Below are positions 51,366-60,155 of a stretch of 64,000 nt of DNA, piece after piece (position 1 is the stretch's first letter; every line of letters begins with the position of its first letter). Origin of the DNA: UBA2136 sp047635695 (GTDB taxonomy: Bacteria; Pseudomonadota; Alphaproteobacteria; UBA2136); contig JBLILN010000001.1 of the NCBI GenBank assembly GCA_047635695.1, forward strand, positions 124,001 through 188,000. Reading direction: 5' to 3'. A program made the position numbers and the translations under genes. A model generated the notes under the pieces. The model had not been told where the DNA came from. It searched no databases and worked only from the letters and a program-made list of their open reading frames with translations.

Positions 51366-52470
51366 TTTGATACGCTTTTTAAAAACAACCGCTTTTATAA
51401 TGTTAATAGCGATAACACCTGTTGACGCAGCAGACTATACAGGACTTTCAGCGCAAGAGAAAGCCACGGCTATAAGTGCTGAAAAGCTTGCAGAACAGCA
51501 GGAAGCTTCACGTTTAAAACGTGTCAAAGTGCGCGAAAACAAAGCGAAAAACCTACAAAAGAAAATTACAAAAATTGATCAGAAGATTTTATTGATCAAC
51601 GATGATATGAATATTTTAAAAGGCGAGATGGAACTGCTTGATGAAAAAGAAGCCGCCGCACGCAAACGCCTTAGCCAAAAACTGGACACCTTTAACGAAA
51701 CGGCTATTACCATTGCAAGGCTTGAACGTATGCCCATAGAAGCCATGGCAGCGGCATCTTCTATGCGTGCGGCACATAGCCGTAAAGGTATTGTAGAAGG
51801 TGGGCGTAAGTCACTTAGCGGGCAAATTTCTAAAAACCGTGCCGATATTTACGAATTACAAGACATACGCACCGAACGCAGTGAAAAGGTGAAACAAACA
51901 GAAGTTTTACAAAATAAAAGATTGAATGAGAAAAAACAGCTGGAAAGCTTGTTTGAAAAACAAATTAAATACTTAGCGGCTGACGATGCTGAAAAAGCAA
52001 CCTTGCTTAAAAAAGCGCATGCCATGAAACAAAAAAAGACGCTTAATGAATTGTTGCTGAGCTACAAAAAAACAGATGCCTATCTGCCGCAATCACAAGC
52101 CAGTTTAAAAGTTTTTCCTGTGCAGGGTAAAATTGTCAGAGGCTACAATGAGGCGGATAAAAATGGCGTTAAGTCGCACGGTGTGACCATTACCAGTACG
52201 GCAAGTGAGCCAGTGACAGCTGTGAAGGACGGTCGTGTTATCTACAGCGACCGTTTTCGTGAATATGGCTACATTGTTATTTTAGAACATGCTGATGGCA
52301 GTAACTCGCTTTACAGTGGTATGGGTAAAAGTGATAAAAAATTGGGTAACTTTATTTACGCAGGCAAAAAAATTGGCCTTATGCCTAATAACAGTAAACC
52401 ACAACTTTACCTTGAAATACGTCAAAACGGTAAAACCGTCAATCCGTCAAAATATCTCATGGAAAGCTGA
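51358..52470 (+). CDS. EnvC-like murein hydrolase activator (degenerate M23 domain)
   Basis: The 370-residue protein has a signal peptide (to about VDAADYTG), two coiled-coil blocks (about 40-115 and 155-225) and a C-terminal LytM/M23 domain. The zinc ligands are lost: the usual H-x-x-x-D reads SHGVTITST, and the H-x-H end motif reads QLYLEIR. So it is not a peptidase but an EnvC-type activator of amidases, driven by FtsEX during division. ftsE and ftsX are in this window (18306-19884). It lies in the gpmI-envC-ctpA group. Confidence 0.9.
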   Translation: MFSLIRFLKTTAFIMLIAITPVDAADYTGLSAQEKATAISAEKLAEQQEASRLKRVKVRENKAKNLQKKITKIDQKILLINDDMNILKGEMELLDEKEAAARKRLSQKLDTFNETAITIARLERMPIEAMAAASSMRAAHSRKGIVEGGRKSLSGQISKNRADIYELQDIRTERSEKVKQTEVLQNKRLNEKKQLESLFEKQIKYLAADDAEKATLLKKAHAMKQKKTLNELLLSYKKTDAYLPQSQASLKVFPVQGKIVRGYNEADKNGVKSHGVTITSTASEPVTAVKDGRVIYSDRFREYGYIVILEHADGSNSLYSGMGKSDKKLGNFIYAGKKIGLMPNNSKPQLYLEIRQNGKTVNPSKYLMES

Positions 52471-52581
52471 AATAAACATCTAAACATAAAAGAATTCCCT
52501 ATTTTGGCCTTTGTCTTGCATATGAATTAATGTAGAATACATAATTCTTCAAAAGTTATAAAAACTAATAAAAGAAACGAA

Positions 52582-53919
52582 ATGATACCGATGAAAAAAA
52601 CACTTATTTCTTTATCTCTCGCCCTTACGGCAATGGTTACAATTTTCTCTAGTAACGCTTTAGCACTTAGTGAGGAAGCTTATGAAAAATTAGACATTCT
52701 AGCCAATGTATTTGAGCGTATTAAATCAAGCTATGTGACAGATGTAACTGACACAGAAGTTCTAGAATCGGCTATTAACGGTATGCTTGTTTCTCTCGAC
52801 CCACATTCATCCTACATGGCCAAAGACGGCTACAAAGACATGCGTGAGCAAACAAGCGGTGAATTTGGTGGCCTTGGTATTGAAGTAACGATGGAACGTG
52901 GTGTGGTGAAAGTTGTTTCTCCTATTGATGATACACCTGCTGCTGAAGCTGGCCTTGAGCCTGGTGATTTTATTATTAAAATTGACGGCGAAGATGTCCA
53001 AGGACAATCTTTGGGTGAAGCTGTTGATAAAATGCGCGGTAAAGTCGGTACAAAAATTGTGATTAAAGTTTACCGTGAAAGCGAAAAGAAGGCATTTGAT
53101 GTCACTATTGTGCGTGCAAAAATTAAAGTAACGCCTGTTAAATCGCATCTCGAAGATGATGGTGTGGGTTACCTGCGTATCACAACGTTTAATGCCAAAG
53201 TAGACTCTGATGTTGAAAAGGCGATTAAAGACATGGTTAAAGCAAATGATGGTGAGCCACTGCGTGGCCTTGTTCTTGACTTGCGTAACAACCCAGGTGG
53301 TCTTTTAACACAAGCGGTTGCGGCGTCTGACGCCTTTTTAGAAAAAGGCCAAATTGTTTCAACAAAAGGCCGTGTTTCAAGCCAAAACCAAGAATTTAAC
53401 GCAAGCAGCGGTGACCTTATTAACGGCAAACCTATTGTTGTACTGATTAATAAAGGTAGTGCTTCAGCTTCTGAAATTGTTGCGGGTGCCTTGCAGGACC
53501 ACAAACGTGCAGTAATTATTGGAACAACAAGCTTTGGTAAAGGGAGCGTGCAAACAGTTATGCCATTACCAGGTGGCAATGGTATGCGCTTAACCACAGC
53601 CCTTTATTACACACCTTCAGGGCGTTCTATCCAAGCGGAAGGCATTAAGCCTGACGTTGTTGTGAAGCCAGCGAAGGTCGAAGAATTTGACGCTGGAGAC
53701 GAAAGTTTTGGTGAAGCGGCACTTAAAGGACATATCGAACTACCAGACGATATTGACGATAAGAGCAAGGACGCTAAAAAAGACCGTGAAAAACGTGTCA
53801 GCGCTAAACAAAAAGAAGTAGATGAGAAAAAGCTTGAGCGTCGTAAGAATGACTTCCAACTGCAACGTGCCATTGGTATGGTGAAAGCGTTGAGTATTTG
53901 GTCAGAAGCGAAAAAATAG
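52582..53919 (+). CDS. ctpA: S41 carboxy-terminal processing peptidase
   Basis: Periplasmic serine protease with a Ser-Lys dyad. The 445 residues have a signal peptide (MKKTLISLSLALTAMVTIFS, to SNALA), a PDZ domain (about 85-165, GLGIEVTMERGVVKVVSPID) and the S41 core with LDLRNNPGGLLTQAV, catalytic Ser in NKGSASASEIVAGAL and Lys in GTTSFGKGSVQ. A Lys/Asp-rich C-terminal tail follows. The real start may be ATG 52591. It follows envC, as in many alphaproteobacteria, and probably trims envelope proteins tied to peptidoglycan. Confidence 0.95.
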   Translation: MIPMKKTLISLSLALTAMVTIFSSNALALSEEAYEKLDILANVFERIKSSYVTDVTDTEVLESAINGMLVSLDPHSSYMAKDGYKDMREQTSGEFGGLGIEVTMERGVVKVVSPIDDTPAAEAGLEPGDFIIKIDGEDVQGQSLGEAVDKMRGKVGTKIVIKVYRESEKKAFDVTIVRAKIKVTPVKSHLEDDGVGYLRITTFNAKVDSDVEKAIKDMVKANDGEPLRGLVLDLRNNPGGLLTQAVAASDAFLEKGQIVSTKGRVSSQNQEFNASSGDLINGKPIVVLINKGSASASEIVAGALQDHKRAVIIGTTSFGKGSVQTVMPLPGGNGMRLTTALYYTPSGRSIQAEGIKPDVVVKPAKVEEFDAGDESFGEAALKGHIELPDDIDDKSKDAKKDREKRVSAKQKEVDEKKLERRKNDFQLQRAIGMVKALSIWSEAKK

Positions 53920-53924
53920 TTTAA

Positions 53925-54911
53925 GTGAAATCCTTTAAACCTTACATACTCGCCATAGCCGCCACATTGTTGGCGGCTGGCTCTTATTGTATTGCATGGG
54001 TGAATATGCAAGACCTTAAAGACTTGCGCGCGTTACCTATTGCTGAAACGGTCGTTGTTTCTGGTATTTACGCGTCAGCCCCTGTGGTTGTGGATGAAGT
54101 GCCTGTTACTTTAGCCATGAGCCAAAGAGAGGTGAGTGCCACGATTGAAGCTGTAGGCTTACTCACATCGACGCCTGCGCAAAAACACTGGCAAAAAAAT
54201 AGTAAAGCCGAAGCACTAAAGCCAGGTAAAAGTTATATCGCTATTGTTATTGATGACGTTGGCGTTGTGGCGGACCGTTCTAAACGCTCGATTGAAGAGC
54301 TGCCCAAAGAAGTGACTTTGTCATTTTTACCTTACGGTGATGCTACAGCTGAGCTTGCAAAGCAAGCTTATGACTTAGGGCATGAAGTGATGATCCACCT
54401 ACCAATGCAGCCAAAGCTGAGCGCTGACGGTTATGTTGTCGACCCGGGTGAGGGCGCGCTTTACACAAATTTAGAAATATCTGAAATTGCACCGTTGACG
54501 GCGCTGAATTTTAAAGGCCTTTCTTCTATCGCTGTGGGTGTCAACAATCACATGGGTTCAAAGTTTACTGAGTGGGCTGCGGGCTTAAGTGAAGTGTTTA
54601 AAGTGGTGGAAAAACATGAGTTGATGTTTTTAGACAGTGTGACAACCGCGAACAGTGCGGCTGAAAGTACGGTGCGTCAATACGACATACCTTTCTTAAA
54701 ACGCAACGTTTTTCTTGACCACGTCATTGAAACAGATAAAATTCTACAGGCACTACACAAAACAGAACGTGTGGCAAAGTCTACGGGTTATGCCATTGCC
54801 ATTGGCCACCCACATGACGAAACGACAGAGGCTATTAAGCTCTGGGCTAAAGGTTTAGAGGCAAAAAATATACAGCTGGTACCTATTACTGCGCTGATAA
54901 AAGGGAAATAA
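53925..54911 (+). CDS. Divergent polysaccharide deacetylase family protein
   Basis: The start is GTG 53925, 5 bases after ctpA. The 328-residue protein has an N-terminal signal-anchor (YILAIAATLLAAGSYCIAWV) and the NodB-like DUF610 domain: SYIAIVIDDVGVVADRSKRS, EVTLSFLPYGDATAELAKQA, GHEVMIHLPMQPK, VNNHMGSKFTE and GYAIAIGHPHDETTEAI. The metal-binding Asp pair and the histidines are kept. It acts on envelope glycans in the periplasm; the substrate is unknown. ctpA and rppH neighbours are standard for alphaproteobacteria. Confidence 0.9.
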   Translation: MKSFKPYILAIAATLLAAGSYCIAWVNMQDLKDLRALPIAETVVVSGIYASAPVVVDEVPVTLAMSQREVSATIEAVGLLTSTPAQKHWQKNSKAEALKPGKSYIAIVIDDVGVVADRSKRSIEELPKEVTLSFLPYGDATAELAKQAYDLGHEVMIHLPMQPKLSADGYVVDPGEGALYTNLEISEIAPLTALNFKGLSSIAVGVNNHMGSKFTEWAAGLSEVFKVVEKHELMFLDSVTTANSAAESTVRQYDIPFLKRNVFLDHVIETDKILQALHKTERVAKSTGYAIAIGHPHDETTEAIKLWAKGLEAKNIQLVPITALIKGK

Positions 54912-54913
54912 AC

Positions 54914-55420
54914 ATGAGTGAACAAGAAAAAACAATCGAAGATTACCTAGAAGATGATACTTACCGACAAGGTGTTGGTATTATTTTGTATAAAGGTGGT
55001 AAAGTGTTTATTGCTAAACGCAGCGACGTAAAAGATGCTTGGCAGTTCCCTCAAGGTGGTACAGAAGAGGGTGAAGATCTTTTAGACGCCGCCAGACGTG
55101 AACTGTTTGAAGAAACGGCTCTGGTAAAAGAACAAATGGAACTGATGGCTGTTTGCCCTTTATGGATGGCATATACATTGCCTAAAAAGATGCAAAAAGA
55201 CGGTTTTAAAGGACAGGTTCAAAAATGGTTCCTTTTTGAATTTAAAGAAGACGATGCTGTTATTGACTTATCAAAGGCGCAAGATAAAGAATTTAGTGAT
55301 TGGCGTTGGGAAGATAAAGACGTTGTGATTGAACAAGTGGCTGACTTTAGAAAGTCTGTTTACACAGAAGTACTTAAAATATTTGCAAGCCGTATCGATA
55401 AATCAGCAGAGCCTGCCTAA
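54914..55420 (+). CDS. rppH: RNA pyrophosphohydrolase (Nudix)
   Basis: Removes pyrophosphate from the 5' end of mRNA and so starts its decay. The 168 residues carry RQGVGIILYKGGKVFIAKRS and the Nudix box G-x5-E-x7-RELFEETAL (about 49-71), and end with the DWRWEDKDVVIEQVADFRK segment typical of RppH. It starts 2 bases after the deacetylase stop and ends the gpmI-to-rppH run. Confidence 0.95.
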   Translation: MSEQEKTIEDYLEDDTYRQGVGIILYKGGKVFIAKRSDVKDAWQFPQGGTEEGEDLLDAARRELFEETALVKEQMELMAVCPLWMAYTLPKKMQKDGFKGQVQKWFLFEFKEDDAVIDLSKAQDKEFSDWRWEDKDVVIEQVADFRKSVYTEVLKIFASRIDKSAEPA

Positions 55421-55432
55421 AGTTTTGATATA

Positions 55433-55467
55433 AAAAAAAGACCACCTATTGGGTGGTCTTTTTTTTG
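55433..55467. terminator. Bidirectional intrinsic terminator
   Basis: AAGACCACC / GGTGGTCTT with a small loop, A-run before and T-run after, between rppH and the convergent SemiSWEET gene. Confidence 0.92.
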
Positions 55468-55474
55468 TCGATAG

Positions 55475-55792
55475 CTATTTTTTAATCAAGGCCCATTTGG
55501 GCCCGTTGTAGCGCAAGGTATAAAATAGTATGGTCGCTGCAAGCGCAAGCGTAATGCTATTCCACATCACCATCACCCATTGGTTAATGGCAAAAGCATA
55601 GACTATCCATAATGAAATACCGAAAATAAAGACGATGTACATCAGCAACGATATACCCATGGTAGCGGATTTTTTGTCGGCTGTGCGTATGATTTTTAAA
55701 ACCTGCAAGGCAAAGCCAACGGTGGTTAGAAAACCTGCCGCTAAGCCAAGTATGTTAAGGTTGTTTTGCGCAAGTTCAATGATGAATTGCAT
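55475..55792 (-). CDS. SemiSWEET-type sugar transporter
   Basis: A 105-residue protein with three membrane helices forming one triple-helix bundle of the SWEET/PQ-loop family: LGLAAGFLTTVGFALQVLKI (with the conserved Pro replaced), IRTADKKSATMGISLLMYIV and an end helix SITLALAATILFYTLRY. SemiSWEETs work as dimers and carry sugars by facilitated diffusion. Substrate unknown. Monocistronic. Confidence 0.85.
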   Translation of the reverse strand: MQFIIELAQNNLNILGLAAGFLTTVGFALQVLKIIRTADKKSATMGISLLMYIVFIFGISLWIVYAFAINQWVMVMWNSITLALAATILFYTLRYNGPKWALIKK

Positions 55793-55862
55793 AGAATTCT
55801 CCTAAAAGAGATGTATGTAAAAGAAAGAGGTGTTGCGTATTTATAAGTAAAGGTATGAAGCT

Positions 55863-56301
55863 TTATAGCTTTAATTTCAAGCTTTTTGTTTCATTTTTTT
55901 CATTTGTATTATTTTGATGGGTGCTGGGTATGCAAGCCTGGGCTTTGGCTTTGCCTGCCGAAAAAAACACGGTTTCTAAATGAAGGGTGTGGGCATTTTT
56001 TGCTAAATAAGAAAATAGGGGCACTTTTGTATTGGTAAAACTTTGTACTGCACAAAAATAAAATAGGTTGGCAGTCGTCTTCATATGCCTTTATACGCTG
56101 ACATTGACCGTTATGATCTCTTTCGAACATCGTATAAAATTTTGTTTCATCGTCAAAATATGTTTTGTAGGTTTCTGAAATTTCACATTTATCAAGTTTA
56201 TGTTTTATTTGATTGTCGGGGCCAAAGGCATGGATGGTGACATCGGCCATGGCCGAGGACGTGGATAATAACAGCAGGATAAAGGTGAAAATACGTAACA
56301 T
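55863..56301 (-). CDS. Exported protein of unknown function, possible frameshift
   Basis: From ATG 56301 the frame gives a signal peptide (MLRIFTFILLLLSTSSAMAD) and a plausible domain up to about residue 80 (RIKAYEDDCQPILF), ending at 55909 if read straight. The last 50 residues in that frame look random, while a parallel frame (…NLFYFCAVQSFTNTKVPLF and on to 55863) reads more like protein. A frameshift near 56060 is possible. The start overlaps the stop of the next gene by one base (TAATG), so the two form an operon. No family is recognised. Confidence 0.5.
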
Positions 56302-56789
56302 TAGCGTCTGTCTTTATCTGTGATAATTTCTTGCATAGGGTTGCCTGTTTCACGCCATAAATATGTCGCCAGTTTCATACTGTCTTTGTAATAATGTTTG
56401 TCACCAGACCAGCTGGTCACGGTTAAAAAGCCATTACTTGCTTCTATGTGTTTTGGCCAGCACATCTTTATTTTGCTTTCGCAGTACTGCTTGTCGTCAC
56501 TGTGTATGAGTTCAATTTTGCCTGAAAGGGGTGTCGTTTTAACTTTGTCTTTTTTTACTTCTTTTGCTTCTAATATGAATTTTGGCAAAATACGCATGGC
56601 ACGTTTCGTTAGGTTAAATGATGCTTGCGGTAGTGTTTTTGCTGTTGTTAGTTTGACTTCGTAAGTAGGCATACCAATCAAAAATGTGGGCAGCGCGCTG
56701 GGCTGCGTTTCGCTGTCGTCAGCAAAGGATGCGGCACTAAAAAGGAAAAGAGCGAGTGCCGCTGTTAATAATGTTGTTTTAAAAAACAT
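56301..56789 (-). CDS. Exported protein of unknown function
   Basis: ATG 56789 (MFFKTTLLTAALALFLFSAA) has AAGGAG ten bases upstream; an upstream GTG is too close to it. The 162-residue protein has a signal peptide (to about SFADDSE) and a mature part with two cysteines (YCESKIKMC). TYEVKLTTAKTLPQASFNLT and WSGDKHYYKDSMKLATYLWR suggest a beta-rich domain. It lies 27 bases beyond icd and is coupled to the gene below. No family is recognised. Confidence 0.65.
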   Translation of the reverse strand: MFFKTTLLTAALALFLFSAASFADDSETQPSALPTFLIGMPTYEVKLTTAKTLPQASFNLTKRAMRILPKFILEAKEVKKDKVKTTPLSGKIELIHSDDKQYCESKIKMCWPKHIEASNGFLTVTSWSGDKHYYKDSMKLATYLWRETGNPMQEIITDKDRR

Positions 56790-56815
56790 AAACACTGGCT
56801 CCTTTCGGTTGATAT

Positions 56816-58066
56816 TTACATGCAAGAAGTAATTTGTTCACCAAATTCACTGCATTTCACTTCTGTGGAACCGTCCATAAGGCGCGCAAAGTCGTAAGTA
56901 ACATTTTTAGATTCAATGGCACCTTCAACGCCCTTGATAATAAGGTCAGCGGCTTCTATCCAGCCAAGGTGGCGTAACATCATTTCACCCGAAAGAATAA
57001 TAGATGAAGGGTTTACTTTATCGAGGCCTGTGTACTTAGGCGCTGTACCATGTGTGGCTTCAAAGATAGAGTGACCCGTGATGTAGTTGATGTTTGCGCC
57101 TGGTGCAATACCGATACCACCCACAGTGGCCGCAAGTGCATCGGAAATATAGTCACCGTTTAGGTTCATCGTCACAATCGTGCTGTATTCGCTTGGGCGT
57201 GTTAAAATTTGTTGTAAGAAGGCGTCTGCTATACAGTCCTTCATCACAAGTTTACCTTCAGGGATATTCCAATTAACGTCTTCTGCTACCACAACACGGT
57301 CGCTAAATTCGTTACGTGCAACATCAAATGCCCAGTCTTTAAAGGCGCCTTCTGTAAATTTCATGATGTTACCCTTGTGAACAACAGTCACAGAAGGGAG
57401 ATCATTTTCGAGGGCAAATTTAATCGCTTCACGGACAATGCGTTCTGTACCTTCTTTTGAAATAGGCTTGATACCGATACCAGAAGTTTCAGGGAAACGG
57501 ATTTTAGTGGCACCCATTTCATTTTGTAAGAAATCGATAACCTTTTTCACTTCAGGTGTGCCGGCTTTATATTCAATGCCTGCGTAAATGTCTTCACTGT
57601 TTTCACGGAACACGACCATGTCGGTTAGTTCTGGGCGCTTAACAGGGGAAGGTACACCTTCAAAATAGCGTACAGGGCGTAAACAAGTGTAAAGGTCTAG
57701 CTCTTGGCGCAAAGCCACGTTTAAAGAACGGAAACCGCCGCCCACAGGTGTTGTGAGAGGGCCTTTGATACCAACAAGGTATTCACGGAAGGCTTCAAGT
57801 GTTTCTTCAGGTAGCCATAGGTCTTCGCCGTAAACTTTATTGGCTTTTTCACCCGCATAAACTTCCATCCATGAAATACGACGACGACCACCATAAGCTT
57901 TCATCACGGCAACATCTAGCACGCGCTGTGCAGTTGCCCAAATGTCAGGGCCAATACCATCACCTTCAATAAATGCAATAATGGGCTTATCGGGCACATT
58001 TAATTTGCCGTTAACCATCGTAATTTTTTCGCCACTGTCTGGTAGTTGGATTTTATTGAAGTCCAT
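56816..58066 (-). CDS. icd: NADP-dependent isocitrate dehydrogenase (E. coli type)
   Basis: Converts isocitrate to 2-oxoglutarate in the TCA cycle. The 416 residues match the E. coli class closely: IAFIEGDGIGPDIW, the substrate loop FRSLNVALRQELDLYTCLRP (Ser equivalent to E. coli Ser113), VVFRENSEDIYAGIEYKAG, MNLNGDYISDALAA and HGTAPKYTGLDKVNPSSIIL, whose Lys-Tyr pair after Pro marks NADP preference. Many alphaproteobacteria have the other, eukaryote-like class of about 404 residues, so this type is of some interest. Monocistronic with its own leader. Confidence 0.96.
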   Translation of the reverse strand: MDFNKIQLPDSGEKITMVNGKLNVPDKPIIAFIEGDGIGPDIWATAQRVLDVAVMKAYGGRRRISWMEVYAGEKANKVYGEDLWLPEETLEAFREYLVGIKGPLTTPVGGGFRSLNVALRQELDLYTCLRPVRYFEGVPSPVKRPELTDMVVFRENSEDIYAGIEYKAGTPEVKKVIDFLQNEMGATKIRFPETSGIGIKPISKEGTERIVREAIKFALENDLPSVTVVHKGNIMKFTEGAFKDWAFDVARNEFSDRVVVAEDVNWNIPEGKLVMKDCIADAFLQQILTRPSEYSTIVTMNLNGDYISDALAATVGGIGIAPGANINYITGHSIFEATHGTAPKYTGLDKVNPSSIILSGEMMLRHLGWIEAADLIIKGVEGAIESKNVTYDFARLMDGSTEVKCSEFGEQITSCM

Positions 58067-58235
58067 GTGTCTCGTTACCTTCTTGTTAATTAGGTATCTA
58101 ATATAGCAAATTTACGCTTATTTTTCAGCAAAAATATTTTCTTGCTGTTTTGAAGGAGTTAGGTATACTGACGTTTATAAACAAGTAACATCTTTTTTCT
58201 TTTTATTCCTATATTTATAGGTAAGGAGGGCGCAT

Positions 58236-58610
58236 ATGACGCCTCGATTCCGACAATCTGTGACATTGCAAGATCTTGAAGCTTTTGAAAAGCATAACCA
58301 TGAGGCTTTTCTTGTGCTCATGCGTTTTTATACCAAAGTGGATAGAAATATTCCTGATAAATACAAACCAGTACTTTTAGGAGAGGCTGATTATGCTTTT
58401 TCTCATATACCAAAGGGTTTTTTAAGCCAGTTGGGTTATGTGGTGGCCAGTATTTTTCTTGCCGTTTTAGAGGTGAATATTAGTCATACATTTCTTTTTG
58501 AAAAAGAAAATGGTGGTTTTTTAGTTTCTGATTCTACCAGAATAGCCCTTAAAGCATATATAAAAAAGTATAAACCTTTGCCTATAAGTTTTCATCAAAC
58601 AAACAAGTAA
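58236..58610 (+). CDS. Conserved-looking small protein of unknown function
   Basis: A 124-residue protein with a strong ribosome site (GGAGG seven bases before ATG 58236). It has MTPRFRQSVTLQDLEAFEKH, a basic/helical N-terminus, and a hydrophobic centre (FLSQLGYVVASIFLAVLEVN, about 68-87) that may be a single membrane helix or a buried helix. No family is recognised. Confidence 0.6.
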   Translation: MTPRFRQSVTLQDLEAFEKHNHEAFLVLMRFYTKVDRNIPDKYKPVLLGEADYAFSHIPKGFLSQLGYVVASIFLAVLEVNISHTFLFEKENGGFLVSDSTRIALKAYIKKYKPLPISFHQTNK

Positions 58611-58682
58611 TGTTTCAATTCAATGGCTTATAAAAGTCGTCATGGTAAATGAGCTGGTTTTTAACCTGGTGAGGTAATTTTT

Positions 58683-58866
58683 ATGATTTATACATTTAAC
58701 CTTAAATGTTGCTAAGGGTGAAAGCTTAAAATTTAGTACAAATTCATTGCATGTTTCTATTAAAATAAAAGGTGCTGGTACAAAACCTTTTGATATTAAG
58801 TTTTTTAACGAATTGGCCTTAAACGGCAAAAAAACACCTCATGGGGTGTTTTTTTTGTCTGAATGT
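58683..58866 (+). pseudogene. Small frameshifted gene
   Basis: GAGG precedes ATG 58683, which opens MIYTFNLKCC and a stop. One base later in frame the sense continues: NVAKGESLKFSTNSLHVSIK then IKGAGTKPFDIKFFNELALN, ending at TGA 58866 beyond the terminator hairpin. Deleting one A of the AAA at about 58705 joins the two parts into a 60-residue protein. It may be a pseudogene, a sequencing error or programmed shift. No family is recognised. Confidence 0.4.
58828..58856. terminator. Bidirectional intrinsic terminator
   Basis: AAAAAAACACC / GGTGTTTTTTTT flanks a short CTCATGG loop, just beyond the end of the SIMPL gene. Confidence 0.85.
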
Positions 58867-58870
58867 TGAA

Positions 58871-59599
58871 TTACTGCGCTAAGTCGAGAATAACAGCCAC
58901 ACGAATACTCACAGCAACACGTTCTTCACTGCCTTCGACAACAGGAGCGGCCATGCTTTTACTATCCATAGCCATCTCTGATATCATGTTATGACGCATT
59001 TGTGGTCTTGTTACTTGTTGGTTTGAAACGTCGATGGAGCCAATATGAAATGTGCTTGCACCTAATTGCGTTGCAACACTTTTGGCGCGGTCTTGTACAC
59101 GTTTTAAGGCTTCGTTGATGAGGGCGGTGCGGAAGCTTGCAGCTTTTTCACGGCTGAGGTAATAGTTGATACCTGAAATGTTAAAGCCTTGCGCCTGTAA
59201 TTTTTGTGCAACGTCAAGGATAAGTTCCTTATTGGCACTATCGAGGATAATTTCTTGGCTCCCTGTCCAGCCATCATTCTTTTTAAGAGCAGCGTTCCAG
59301 CGTTGGTTAACACGGTAAGCGCCGGTTGAAACTTTAACATCTGTATATTTTTTGGCAATAGACACGGCGTATGTCATTTTTTCATTGATGCGGTTTTGTA
59401 GTGTCGTGTTTATTTTTGACTCTTCTTCTATGCGTAAAGTCGCCTTTATGCGGTCTTGTTCGACCTCTTTCTCGGCTGATTCACTTAAGTTAAGAACGGT
59501 CTTGTTGTCAATAAACTGATAATAGCCTGTATCCTTTGCGTTGGCTGTCATTGTAAATGCCATGGCGCAAGCAAAGAAAGTGAAGATAGTCTTTTTCAT
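58871..59599 (-). CDS. SIMPL-domain (DUF541) exported protein
   Basis: The 242-residue protein has a signal peptide (MKKTIFTFFACAMAFTMTAN) and the SIMPL pattern: LNLSESAEKEVEQDRIKATL, TGAYRVNQRWN, INYYLSREKAASFRTALINE then ALKRVQDRAKSVATQLGAST and the end RVAVSIRVAVILDL. SIMPL proteins are periplasmic and form oligomeric rings in known cases; their function is not settled. Between two terminators, monocistronic. Confidence 0.92.
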   Translation of the reverse strand: MKKTIFTFFACAMAFTMTANAKDTGYYQFIDNKTVLNLSESAEKEVEQDRIKATLRIEEESKINTTLQNRINEKMTYAVSIAKKYTDVKVSTGAYRVNQRWNAALKKNDGWTGSQEIILDSANKELILDVAQKLQAQGFNISGINYYLSREKAASFRTALINEALKRVQDRAKSVATQLGASTFHIGSIDVSNQQVTRPQMRHNMISEMAMDSKSMAAPVVEGSEERVAVSIRVAVILDLAQ

Positions 59600-59652
59600 G
59601 AGTTTTATAGCCTTTTGTTGTTTAATGAAGTTTAGCAGGTATTGAGAAAAAG

Positions 59653-59679
59653 AAAAAGGCCGCTTAAAGCGACCCTTTT
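59653..59679 (-). terminator. Terminator of rpmB
   Basis: An imperfect hairpin (AAAAGG-CGCTT / AAGCG-CCTTTT with one mismatch), 18 bases after the rpmB stop, ends in T on the minus strand. Confidence 0.7.
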
Positions 59680-59696
59680 AAAATTTTTAAGAAAGA

Positions 59697-60014
59697 CTAT
59701 TTAGCTTCAGTTGTTTCAGTAGCTTCAGTCGTTTTCTTGATAATAAGTTTACGTAAACGTTTTGCAGCAATTGAGAAAGTCTCAGTGTTACGGTTTTTAA
59801 CGTTTAACATGAAAGCATCAAATCCACCGAACTTGTCAACAGTACGCATAGCGTTTGTAGAAAGACGTAGAGAAATCATACGGTTTAGTGTTTCACTAAA
59901 CATAGATTTTTCTTGAAGGTTTGGTAGGAAACGACGTTTTGTGTGTCTCATTGAGTGAGAAACGTTGTTACCTGACATTGGGCTCTTACCTGTAATTTCA
60001 CATACGCGAGACAT
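59697..60014 (-). CDS. rpmB: 50S ribosomal protein L28
   Basis: The 105-residue protein begins MSRVCEITGKSPMSGNNVSH and has the core HTKRRFLPNLQEKSMFSETL, LRLSTNAMRTVDKFGGFDAF. The C-terminal extension (about 25 residues beyond the E. coli length, ending TTEATETTEAK) is the alphaproteobacterial style. Monocistronic. Confidence 0.96.
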   Translation of the reverse strand: MSRVCEITGKSPMSGNNVSHSMRHTKRRFLPNLQEKSMFSETLNRMISLRLSTNAMRTVDKFGGFDAFMLNVKNRNTETFSIAAKRLRKLIIKKTTEATETTEAK

Positions 60015-60155
60015 TTTGCTGCTTCCTTAATATTCTATATCTTTAATCAAAACTTTTTGTGACGTTTAGCCACTTGTTGGGCATTTAGCCTTTTATTGCG
60101 CAGTTTGTCAACAATATTTTGAACAAATATACAATTTTTTCATTAATAGGCCATT

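Noticed and set aside
58620..58829. 69-codon minus-strand frame
   Set aside because: No ribosome site and antisense to the better-supported frameshifted gene at 58683.
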